The position numbers were made by a program, and so were the translations under genes. The notes beneath the pieces were generated by a model, which searched no databases, was not told where the DNA came from, and saw nothing but the letters and a program-made list of their open reading frames with translations. From a virus, in the IMG/VR virus record IMGVR_UViG_3300023240_000069, positions 1 through 32,245 of that record: a stretch of DNA of 32,245 nt, one strand, 5' to 3'. Below, piece by piece: positions 6,275 through 14,800 of the stretch (position 1 is the first letter of the stretch; the number at the start of each line of letters is the position of its first letter).

Positions 6275-8767
6275 ATGGCTGCCTATGACGCGCTACACAT
6301 TAACTGGGTAGATGTTTTCGCTGCCTGGGGCAAGCCTAAAAAATCAACCGGAGACAACTACTCTATGTCGTGCCCGATACCTGGGCATGATGATAAACAC
6401 GCATCATTCACCTTCAACGGTAAGAATGGTATGTGGCAATGTCGTGGAGCCTGTCTTTGCACTGGCAACGGGCACCAGATATTCGAGAAGGTACTTAATC
6501 TCTCTGCAGGTGATGCATTTAAACATGTTATGGCGCTTGGTGGAGTCATTGACGAGCCAAAGAAAAAGAAGAGTCGTTCCGCACGTGAAGCACTCTCCCT
6601 GACTGGCTACTCCAACATGAAGAAGATACCACCAGAATTCCTCATGTCGCTGGCGGTAACAGACAAGGTGCATCCTCAGTGGAAACTACACTGCGTTGCC
6701 ATGCCATACATGAATCCGGAGGGTGTCGTTACTGCAGTTAGATACCGGACTGAAGGACGGCCCAAGTTTGGGTGGGACGAAAAGAATGTTGTCTCTCTCT
6801 ATGGCCTATGGCTGGACCTAAACAAGAACTCTGAGAGCATCGTCTTTGTCGAAGGTGAGTCAGACTGTCATACCTTATGGCACCACCGAGTTCCGGCATA
6901 TGGTGTACCCGGAGCAACGGCATTCAACAAAGACTTTGTAAAGGTTATACCGCACGTCAAGAACGTGTATGTATTAGTCGAACCACCGGACGAAAAGCAG
7001 GATGCCGGAGAGCATTTCTTCAGGGATATTGCCAGTGCTGCTTGGGCGTCTGATGTAAAGGTATATCGCCTTTCATCGGCTGCAATCGGATACAAGGATC
7101 CTTCCGACATGCACCTGCAGTGCATTAACTTTAAAGAAAATTGGGACAAGGTGATGGCAGGAGCCGTGCTGGTGGAGCGCAACGAGCTTGCACGCAAATC
7201 ACACGACTGCCCTGTTGCCTTCAACACGCCTAACGGCTACACCTTCACCAAGCGTGGCATCTACTGCTACGACGAGGACGGTAGCGCAAAGCTGGTAACA
7301 AGCACACCTATCTGCATTGACGCTATCCTCACGGATGATTCCGGCTTAGAGTATGTACGACTTTGCTTCCGGCACCATATCAAAGGGTGGATATACACGA
7401 CTGTGAAACGAGGGGATGTCGTGTCCGGACGCAAGATACTTGAACTCGCTGATAGGGGGCTTGACGTGTCCGAGAGCAGTTCAAAGCGATTAGCCAACTT
7501 CATGTGTGACTTGCTCCGTTACAACCCTGAGACGCCTTACAAGACGCAGTACCAGCGCGGAGGGTGGAGCAACAACATGCGTGAGTTCGTGCCACTCAAA
7601 ATGTCAGCGGATGCGTGTGTTGATACTAACCTGTTTGCCGGATATGAAGCATCTGGAGATATTAGTACGTGGGTAGCAGGAGCGGTGGACGCGAGGAAAA
7701 ACTACTTTGTTCGCGCGGTCATGGCTGCGTACGCATCCAGCGCACTACTCAAGATACTTAACCTGCGCTCATTCTTCTTTCACATGTTCAACCATCAATC
7801 CGGGGTAGGCAAGACCTGCGCTCAAAAGCTGGCCTGTTCCCTGTATGGTGATCCGGAAAAGGTTATCCGGACATTCAATTCGACCATCACTGGATTAGAA
7901 AGAGCAGCAGCGCAGCACAACGATATCGGCTTATGCCTGGACGAATATCAAATGCTCAACGAGTTTGAAAAAGAGAAGTTTGTTAATGAGATATACAAGC
8001 TCATTCAAGGGGTGTCAAAGGCACGTTCGAACGTAAGGCTTGAGAGCGTACCCGTCGATTCATGGCGTTTATGCTTCGTTACCTCCGGCGAGTTTCCACT
8101 CACGGACAAGAGTAACCTGCAGGGGATCCGAACACGTGTACTAGAAGCCTATGGCGCACCGTTCGAAGACCAGAGCAAAGCGGATGCAATGTACGCTATG
8201 CTGTCGGATAACTACGGTCACATAGGCCCAATCTATATTGATTATGTGCAACGCTTCCGGGGTCAAATCAAAGAGAGATTCAAGGTGCTCAACGAGCAAG
8301 TGAGAGAGCATATGAAACGTTATAGGGGAGCTGTTAACCAACACACAGCAAACTTAACAGCAATAGTTCTGGCTGACGAAATATTATCCATGCACTTGAG
8401 GGAAAAGCCTAGCAAGCTATCTGACTTTCTGGACGCCATCTACGGCTACGAGGCTATCAAGGTACCCATCATAGAGCAGGTGCCTGATGCTTTTTATGAC
8501 TGGCTAGCAAAGAACTCCTCACGGATTCCGTTCATCACAGAAACCGGTACCGTGAGAGATTTGCTTGGGTGGACCGGGGATTCTCATATATTCTTGATTA
8601 ACAGCGCATTCGATGCGTTCGCTAAGGATATATGTTTGAGCCGGACAGCAGTGCTCAGCCAGCTAAAGGACTGCGGAATTATTGAACCCGGCACATCAAG
8701 ACACCCAAAGATGGCCGGACATGTGGTGCGTGGACACAGAGTCAAATTTGCTAAGGAGGTTAACTAG
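6275..8767 (+). CDS. Primase/TOPRIM-DUF927 replicative helicase
   Basis: This is a large multidomain replication protein of 830 residues. The N-terminus has a CHC2-type zinc site (C33, H38, C56, C60), as in DnaG-type primases. A TOPRIM-like segment follows near residues 188-215 (IVFVEGESDCHTL, then YGVPGATAF). The second half carries the DUF927 helicase with Walker A GVGKT near 510 and Walker B LCLDEYQ near 553, followed by an arginine-rich C-terminus. Such fusions are thought to prime and unwind DNA at the phage fork. The start has AAGGGGGTGA ahead of ATG. The stop is directly followed by the GTG of the next gene. No DNA polymerase gene is in the window; it is probably to the left. Confidence 0.88.
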   Translation: MAAYDALHINWVDVFAAWGKPKKSTGDNYSMSCPIPGHDDKHASFTFNGKNGMWQCRGACLCTGNGHQIFEKVLNLSAGDAFKHVMALGGVIDEPKKKKSRSAREALSLTGYSNMKKIPPEFLMSLAVTDKVHPQWKLHCVAMPYMNPEGVVTAVRYRTEGRPKFGWDEKNVVSLYGLWLDLNKNSESIVFVEGESDCHTLWHHRVPAYGVPGATAFNKDFVKVIPHVKNVYVLVEPPDEKQDAGEHFFRDIASAAWASDVKVYRLSSAAIGYKDPSDMHLQCINFKENWDKVMAGAVLVERNELARKSHDCPVAFNTPNGYTFTKRGIYCYDEDGSAKLVTSTPICIDAILTDDSGLEYVRLCFRHHIKGWIYTTVKRGDVVSGRKILELADRGLDVSESSSKRLANFMCDLLRYNPETPYKTQYQRGGWSNNMREFVPLKMSADACVDTNLFAGYEASGDISTWVAGAVDARKNYFVRAVMAAYASSALLKILNLRSFFFHMFNHQSGVGKTCAQKLACSLYGDPEKVIRTFNSTITGLERAAAQHNDIGLCLDEYQMLNEFEKEKFVNEIYKLIQGVSKARSNVRLESVPVDSWRLCFVTSGEFPLTDKSNLQGIRTRVLEAYGAPFEDQSKADAMYAMLSDNYGHIGPIYIDYVQRFRGQIKERFKVLNEQVREHMKRYRGAVNQHTANLTAIVLADEILSMHLREKPSKLSDFLDAIYGYEAIKVPIIEQVPDAFYDWLAKNSSRIPFITETGTVRDLLGWTGDSHIFLINSAFDAFAKDICLSRTAVLSQLKDCGIIEPGTSRHPKMAGHVVRGHRVKFAKEVN

Positions 8768-9157
8768 GTGCCAGACATTGATTATCTTTTAAAAAAGATT
8801 GTAGACTATAGGAGCCAACCGCTCGAAGGAATGATAAAACACCAGGAGTTATTTATTGACACCATCCTAATGACCTACCTCATGGCTTGCTTTGAGAGTA
8901 AGGAATTAGAAGACCTTTGCCATTACCTGCTACCTATGGAGCCGGAGACGGACGAGGACATTGAGTATATTATGCAGCTTGCCGAATCAGGCTCAATCGT
9001 TTGGAAGCACAAACACCAGTACTTTAATCCGGACAGAGTAAGACTTTGCGGTTGGATTGTTAACAACGATGCACGGCGCAAGCACGCACAAGTCACTGTC
9101 TCCGGCTGGATTGAAGACAAGAAGGCTGGTAACTTACCGGAGGGAGGAGAATTTTAA
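8768..9157 (+). CDS. Hypothetical early protein
   Basis: This is a 129-residue protein that I do not recognise. It begins with GTG behind a near-perfect AAGGAGGT and overlaps the next start (TAATG). The first 60 residues are helical and hydrophobic in places (ILMTYLMACF) but too charged for a clear membrane segment. The C-terminal half has scattered Trp residues. Tight coupling on both sides makes the coding call firm even though the function is not known. Confidence 0.7.
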   Translation: MPDIDYLLKKIVDYRSQPLEGMIKHQELFIDTILMTYLMACFESKELEDLCHYLLPMEPETDEDIEYIMQLAESGSIVWKHKHQYFNPDRVRLCGWIVNNDARRKHAQVTVSGWIEDKKAGNLPEGGEF

Positions 9158-9738
9158 TGAATGACAACCATGTAGCTACGCGACAACCGAAGCAGTTAAA
9201 GAAATACTTTAACGCCTTTGAGCTTGAACTCATCACAACACTGCTTTGCCTTGGGGGGTACGTAGAGAATAAGGTGATTGGCCTGATACCCAACACCAGT
9301 CTCTATAATCAAAAGGAGCAACGGCACTTGCTAGCGGCAAGCTACCACCTTTCAGCGGCGAATTACGAACTGCTCAGCCGGATGGATAAGACGCAAATCC
9401 AACGCGCTGTTAAAACTCTCGCTGAATGCGACCTCGTTTCACTGCCCAAAGGTGACATAAAAAAAGTTCGTGAGGAACTTAGACGCCTGGACAAACTGCA
9501 AACGATTGACCGCGCCTTGCTTGAAGAACTATATGTCGGAATCTCCGGCGCTACCTGTCAAGGGTGCACGATTAAAGACCACCACCGATGCAAGCTCAAG
9601 AAAGCGCTTATCATGGCTGACGCGCCCATGTATGACGAGTACGCAACAGATAGATGTGGCTACGCCTTTGACGGCAACACAGACAGAGAAGAATTTTTAT
9701 TGGAGGTATTGGAGGATGAAGATACAAAAGATATATAA
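9157..9738 (+). CDS. Cysteine-containing phage protein (DUF5651-like)
   Basis: This is a 193-residue protein. The N-terminal two thirds are helical. The C-terminal part has a conserved-looking metal site: C-x-x-C near 143-146, then H-x-x-C (HHRC), and a last Cys in DRCGYAF. This order resembles DUF5651-type phage proteins, though I am recalling the family from pattern only. The start overlaps the previous stop (TAATG). Its 3' end overlaps the next gene start by 23 nt. It sits in the stretch linking the primase-helicase to the resolvase. Confidence 0.6.
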   Translation: MNDNHVATRQPKQLKKYFNAFELELITTLLCLGGYVENKVIGLIPNTSLYNQKEQRHLLAASYHLSAANYELLSRMDKTQIQRAVKTLAECDLVSLPKGDIKKVREELRRLDKLQTIDRALLEELYVGISGATCQGCTIKDHHRCKLKKALIMADAPMYDEYATDRCGYAFDGNTDREEFLLEVLEDEDTKDI

Positions 9739-10018
9739 CACGGGTCTAGTGTACATAAAGAAAGATTTAAGGCACTGTATCGAAGGGTATGAAGTGGAGG
9801 TTCATGGAGTGCCGGGGAACGTGCTTATCAAAGAGGCCGGAAAGACATCTTGTGTGTTCTGCGGAAGTGAAGATTATTTATTTACACACCGACACGCTGC
9901 ACTGTGTAAGGAGTGTCTTTTAGAAATGCACGAGGGGATTTACAACACTGAAACAGACGCCATGATGCAACGACTTGAGGAGGTCGAGCATGGAAAGAAC
10001 ACCGCAACAACTAGGTAA
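9716..10018 (+). CDS. Small zinc-ribbon protein
   Basis: This 100-residue protein has two CxxC pairs (CVFCGS and CKEC, about 18 residues apart) separated by a histidine-containing segment, a typical zinc ribbon. ATG 9716 was chosen because TTGGAGG lies about 9 nt upstream; the same frame is open to 9470, but that part only shadows the previous gene. The C-terminus overlaps the resolvase gene by 29 nt. A DNA- or RNA-contacting role is plausible from the zinc ribbon but nothing more precise is supported. Confidence 0.65.
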   Translation: MKIQKIYNTGLVYIKKDLRHCIEGYEVEVHGVPGNVLIKEAGKTSCVFCGSEDYLFTHRHAALCKECLLEMHEGIYNTETDAMMQRLEEVEHGKNTATTR

Positions 10019-10526
10019 GTGGAGAAAGGCTAAGGGTGGAGCCGGAGAAAGGGAGTTGAAGAAGCTTATTGACTCCTACGGTTTCACAGCGGAACGAACG
10101 CAGCAGTTTTGCGGTAAGGGGTCCGACTCAGCCGATGTACGCTCGAACATACCAGGACTATATATCGAGAGCAAGAGATATGCCGACGATGTACACAACA
10201 AGCACACAATGATCCACTCATGGCTTGAGCAAGCAAAGATAGACGCTAAAGGCAAAGCAACGCCTGTTGTCTTTGTCCGGAGTGATAGACAAGAGTGGTT
10301 CGCGTACTTGTACCAAAACGCGAGAGTGTGGGACATCGTTACGGACAGCGTAATCGTTACGGACACCGTAATTGTCCGGATTAGAGCTAAAGACTTATTG
10401 GACGCACTAGCTAAGGCATTGCAGTGCCCACGATGCAAGTCTGTTATGCCGGAACGCAGGTTCATCTGCGAAGATTGCGAGGAGGAATTGAAAAATGGCA
10501 CTACATCTTGCGATAGTAACATTTAG
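9990..10526 (+). CDS. PD-(D/E)xK Holliday junction resolvase-like nuclease
   Basis: This 178-residue protein carries the PD-(D/E)xK nuclease core: G-x-G-E-R-E-L at residues 17-23, Asp49 (SADV), and E-S-K at 60-62, with the surrounding pattern of Hjc-like resolvases (GFTAERTQQFCGKGS, then GLYIESKR). The family cleaves branched DNA such as recombination or replication intermediates before packaging. An extra C-terminal zinc ribbon (CPRC near 149, CEDC about 17 residues later) is unusual for Hjc and may aid DNA binding. GAGGAGGT precedes ATG 9990. The last codons overlap a 29-residue membrane peptide gene. Confidence 0.82.
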   Translation: MERTPQQLGKWRKAKGGAGERELKKLIDSYGFTAERTQQFCGKGSDSADVRSNIPGLYIESKRYADDVHNKHTMIHSWLEQAKIDAKGKATPVVFVRSDRQEWFAYLYQNARVWDIVTDSVIVTDTVIVRIRAKDLLDALAKALQCPRCKSVMPERRFICEDCEEELKNGTTSCDSNI

Positions 10527-10584
10527 TTGCGTGCTCGGGCTAGGAGTAGGGCAATACTTGTTTAAACGGTCATGTAGCCAATAA
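10495..10584 (+). CDS. 29-residue single-span membrane peptide
   Basis: This short frame starts with ATG 10495, about 8 nt after GGAGG, and ends at TAA 10584. The peptide has one hydrophobic stretch of about 20 residues (LAIVTFSCVLGLGVGQYLF) and a basic C-terminus, as expected for a one-span membrane protein with the C-terminus inside. It overlaps the resolvase gene and is 12 nt before the endolysin start. Position and form would fit a holin-like or antiholin-like peptide, but that is inference. Confidence 0.55.
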   Translation: MALHLAIVTFSCVLGLGVGQYLFKRSCSQ

Positions 10585-10596
10585 CAAAGGAGCTGA

Positions 10597-11421
10597 ATGC
10601 ATATGTACTTTCATACACCATACTCTTATCTAAACTATTTAACGCCAAACGCATTCAGCCGTCCGGGGAGGAATAGAAAATTCACACGAGGCATTGTGTG
10701 GCACTGGGTCGCGAACGCAAATACCGACGAACGTATGAACCGGAACTACTTCGAAGGATTGAAAGACCAATCTGGGGTCGGCACGTTAATTTATGCAAGT
10801 GCCGTATCTATCATTGGTTTCAAGCGCATCATCTGCAACATGGCGGACAGCGAGGAAGCCTTTCACGTGGGCGCAAACAACTATACGGAGGTCGGGAAGC
10901 GCTTAATGGAGGGGTGCCGGAATCCGAACCAGTCACTCATGGGCGTAGAACTGTGTCATCCGGACTGGACCGGAAAACCCGACGACCTTACTTACAAACT
11001 GGCCGTGTCCTGGGGAGCCGAAAAAGCGACAGCATGGGGCTTGAATCCGTTGACCGACTTCTACCTACATGGGGAAGTTGTCCTGGACAAAGATCCTGCG
11101 ACCGGCAAGTTATCGCCAAGAGGATGTCATAGGTACTGGATTGACAACCCTCAAGCATGGGCTAAATTTAAGAAGGATGTTGTTGACTACCAAAACAGCC
11201 TTAGACCTAAGACTGTTGCCGATCAGGAAATGTGGAAGCACGACGCAGTTATGGGGATGCACGAGCGCGAGTTAATAACCTCCGTGGATTGGGCTAAGCG
11301 ATTCAATGAGCCATCACCGCTTTGGTTTGATGCCGTAACAAACAACAGGTTATACGATAAGATGCAAGATCAAATTGACGAGCTACACAAGCAAATAAAT
11401 GAGTTAAAAGCAGCGAAGTAA
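10597..11421 (+). CDS. Endolysin: N-acetylmuramoyl-L-alanine amidase (amidase_2/PGRP type)
   Basis: This 274-residue lytic enzyme has zinc ligands in the T7-lysozyme arrangement: His36 (IVWHWVAN), His158 (YLHGE) and Cys177 (RGCHRYW). It should cleave the amide bond between muramic acid and the peptide. The region after about residue 185 lacks an obvious SH3 or LysM repeat; the extreme C-terminus (KMQDQIDELHKQINELK) is a short coiled coil, which may permit oligomerisation. AAAGGAG lies 4 nt before ATG 10597 and 10 nt before ATG 10603; either start is possible. It is the last gene of the rightward operon, in front of a bidirectional terminator. Confidence 0.9.
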   Translation: MHMYFHTPYSYLNYLTPNAFSRPGRNRKFTRGIVWHWVANANTDERMNRNYFEGLKDQSGVGTLIYASAVSIIGFKRIICNMADSEEAFHVGANNYTEVGKRLMEGCRNPNQSLMGVELCHPDWTGKPDDLTYKLAVSWGAEKATAWGLNPLTDFYLHGEVVLDKDPATGKLSPRGCHRYWIDNPQAWAKFKKDVVDYQNSLRPKTVADQEMWKHDAVMGMHERELITSVDWAKRFNEPSPLWFDAVTNNRLYDKMQDQIDELHKQINELKAAK

Positions 11422-11423
11422 AC

Positions 11424-11467
11424 GCAAAAAAAGCCTCCGGAGGTGACAGCTCCTAGAGGCTTTTTGC
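11424..11467. terminator. Bidirectional intrinsic terminator between convergent arms
   Basis: GCAAAAAAAGCCTC at 11424-11437 pairs with GAGGCTTTTTGC at 11456-11467. An inner GGAG/CTCC pairing extends the stem. A/T runs flank both sides, so it can terminate transcripts from the early (+) and late (-) arms. It lies between the endolysin stop and the last late gene. Confidence 0.9.
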
Positions 11468-11497
11468 TTGCGCTTGAGCCAATTAATTATAACACGG

Positions 11498-11833
11498 CTA
11501 ACGTTGCTTGTCTCGAAGAACTCTCGGTCTGCTTGAGCAAAACTCAATGCTCTTTGCCATTTCTACGGTTGACCTAGCAATATTCTCAACCTGCTGCACC
11601 ATTAGCTCCATGTTCATCTTGTTCTGGTCAAGGGTTTTGACTATACTTTGATGCAAGAAGTCCTCACGCTCTTTAGCTGAAGCTTGCATGTAGACTATCA
11701 GCTTTGATATCAGCGTAAATAGTGCGGCAATCGCTGTAATCAAGATGCCCAAAAACCAATAGAACATAGTTATCAAAACTTCAATATCGTGCGTCGCAAT
11801 AATCTTTTGAGTCAAGTCAACTGCGTTGTCCAT
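11498..11833 (-). CDS. Holin-like membrane protein with coiled coil
   Basis: This is a 111-residue protein with one long hydrophobic segment at about 20-50 (LITMFYWFLGILITAIAALF and onward), possibly two close spans, followed by a charged coiled coil. This resembles small phage lysis proteins of the haemolysin XhlA/holin type. The start has GGGAGAGAG ahead of ATG, 1 nt past the stop of the large virion gene. It is the last gene of the late operon and faces the endolysin tail to tail. A holin role fits, but a membrane-anchored virion protein cannot be excluded. Confidence 0.55.
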   Translation of the reverse strand: MDNAVDLTQKIIATHDIEVLITMFYWFLGILITAIAALFTLISKLIVYMQASAKEREDFLHQSIVKTLDQNKMNMELMVQQVENIARSTVEMAKSIEFCSSRPRVLRDKQR

Positions 11834-11834
11834 C

Positions 11835-14800
11835 TCACTCTCTCCCTTGTAAGTAACTGTCCTTTAACAGCGATTCAATGTCGGTGTATATACTGCTTAT
11901 CTCGTTCGCACGTTCCACATCATCCATCTGGTTATAGTCACCGGAACTCATGAACTCTTCGACAGCTCCTTTAGCTAGTTGACCATAGGCCTTTTGATAT
12001 TGTACCCTTTCTTCCGCTGACATGCTATAACTTTGGACAACTTTGTTTTTTGTTCTCTTGAGTTCAAAGTCTTGATAGCGTGGGAACTGCTTTGTTTCTC
12101 CGGACTCTTTGTACATGCGCTGCAACTCAGTATCTATATACTCCGGCTTAGAGTTACGGATTCTTGCCGGAGATAGCCAGGTCTCGATTAAGCTTTGCTC
12201 GGGTACTTTCTCTCCCCACGTGTCCACCTTCTCAGGTAAGCCCAACCTTGAGAATGAATTAGTTCCTTGAGTTAAAGGCAACATCCTTTGCTTCATGGGG
12301 TTTACGCCGTGCTTCATGATGCTGTTAGGGTCGTCGTTCTCGCGCTTGTTAGTGTCGAATGTTTTACCAAGCGTGCTCTGCATCCCACCTAGCGGAACAA
12401 ACTGGCTGAACGCTTGAGCGCCTATTTTTGTTGCGTTCTCAACGACGTTGCTATTACCAGTCGAAGAGTAACCACCAAAGAGCCGTTGGATTGTTTGCAA
12501 CATAGCTTGATTGAACAGAGTGTTAGCCCCGGTGCCGACCGCATTTAAAACCGCGCTGTCCTCCGGAGTTCCGTTTTGCCTGTTCTGTTCATAGTCTGCA
12601 CCCATGGCAATAGCTAGTGCCTCCGGCTGCATCCAATCGTAAGGAACCCATGTATCCGTGCCGGGTACCTTCATGGTGTAAAACCCTGTGTTCATCTGCT
12701 GGTCAGCGTGCACGCGTGCGTCTTTGTCATTAGGTATGCCACCTGTGATATAGCCGTTGCGGTACATCCAGACACCGACATAGAGCGAACCCATGCCCGT
12801 TACAGTGTCACCTATGTAGCGAGTGAACTTGTACTGGTCAAACTCGCCACCTTTAGACGCAAGGTTTAACGCTTGCTTAGCAACCTTCGCCACGCCGCCA
12901 ACAGTATGATCCCCTGCCCTTGCTGCAAGGTTTGATGGAGTTAGTACGAAAGGCGCACCGATGTTACCAGCACCGAACTTTTGACCAGCGCTTGTGATGT
13001 ATCCGCCTTTGTTCACAGCCCTTCTCAGGTCCAGCATAAGCTCACTGAACTTATTCAAATCCTGGAATGTTCTCTGCAGCCCGATTTGACGAGCTTGTTT
13101 ATAGACGGCATCCGGAATCTCGATATCGTACATGCTGACACCTTTTTTAGCTTCCTCCGACATAGCTTTGTAGGCGGTCTTTTGGTAGCCATGAATCACT
13201 GTGTCGTAGTGCATTTGATAGAAAGGCCGGTCACCAATCTTGAGCGCGGTTTTGACTACCTTATCGGTGCCGGAATACAGTGAGCCGATTACCCTTTTTG
13301 ATTTCGCCACCGGATATTTAACGGCAAACGTTGCCATCTCTTTCGCTTCTTTCAAGCTGCCCGGGAAGGTTGGGAGGTCAGCATTCACCCAATCTCTCCA
13401 TGCGTTTTGTACGTTCGTGTCAAACTCAACAGCCGTGCCAGCAGGTGACGTATCAATCCCAAGCGCTGAGTCTTCGAGAACTTCATTCACAGCCCGGCCC
13501 ATGGATGTTTTTGCGTTAGGGTTGGCCCTAAAGTTCTTTCTTTTAGTCGCGAAGTTATAAGTAGCTCCAACACCTTCTTTGAGCGCTTTGTACGGATTGT
13601 TATCTGCAAGTTGTGGTAAGTACTGCGTCTTCTCAGAGCTTAGCTTCGACAGCGAACCTCTAAGAAGTTTATCAACCCAAGTGCCTTTTAATTTGCTTGC
13701 TCTGACTAAGATGTTATCCGCTACAACGGAGATCGCCTGTGATGGAGCAACCCAAAGCGCGTTGTAACCAACGTTGCCATAAACATTTTTCTCTAGCGAA
13801 GTCGGATTAAGAAGCAGGTTAACGCGCTGGTAGCTTCGCAGTTTATCCCCGACACCTGGCAATACATAGTTGTCCAGTATTTTTTTATACTTAGCCAAAA
13901 CAACTTGCCCCGGTCGGTCGAATTGCTGCGCTCTTGTTAAGCTATGGAACTCGTCGTACAACTTCACTATCGCAGTTGCATCCTCCGGCAATAACTTATC
14001 ACCAGCGTTCTTGACGCCAGCGTTCACCCACTCGTTCGGCTTATGGCCTGCTTCGAGGAGTATCTTTTTAGCAGCTTCAATCTGCTTGTTCCCCATGCGC
14101 AACCAACCTTCAGGGGAAAGCGTTTTGAATGCTGATAGCATCTGAACGCCTCCCCCGGTTGCCGCACCTTTTTCGGCAAGCATTATGATGGTGTCATTAG
14201 CTGCAGCAAAGTCACCCGCTTTCATCTGCTTTACGATGATTGCTTGTCCGAGCGCTGCCATGTCCTTATTCAGGGTATCGCCGGATGAAGTGAATTTTGA
14301 TATGGATCCACTCAAGTCAGCTTCGACAGCTTCCCATGCTTTATCCCACGCAACCTTCATTGGCATCGGCATACGCCGTGGCATGTGCTGTGCAAAGTTC
14401 TCAAGCACTTCTTTCGCAGTCAGGTCACTGCCCATAACGGAGTTCTCAATAAACTTGAGCGGCTTTCCTGCGAACTTATCTGCAAAAAGTTGCAGGTTGA
14501 GTGGTAATATTTTCGTGTTAAACGTCTTCACTTTATTTATCTGCCCAAAGGACAAACCCTCATCGTAAAACTGGTTGTACCATTGTGCTGCTTCATCACC
14601 CGTAGCCTTTTGAGTAATCGTATCGTCAAGCACAGCACCGGGGAATTGCTTATCCACCTTTGGCTTTGCTGTCGGAGCTTCACTCAAGCTCGCGGATAAG
14701 TCAGAACGCCTTATGGTTGAGGTGGTATTTGCGCCGGCTGGATTAATCTTTTGCCGGATAGACGACTCCATAGCCTCGCCGTAAGACTCCTGCACTTTAT

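Noticed and set aside
9470-9715. N-terminal extension of the zinc-ribbon gene at 9716
   Set aside because: It lies fully inside the preceding gene in another frame; a ribosome binding site is at 9716.
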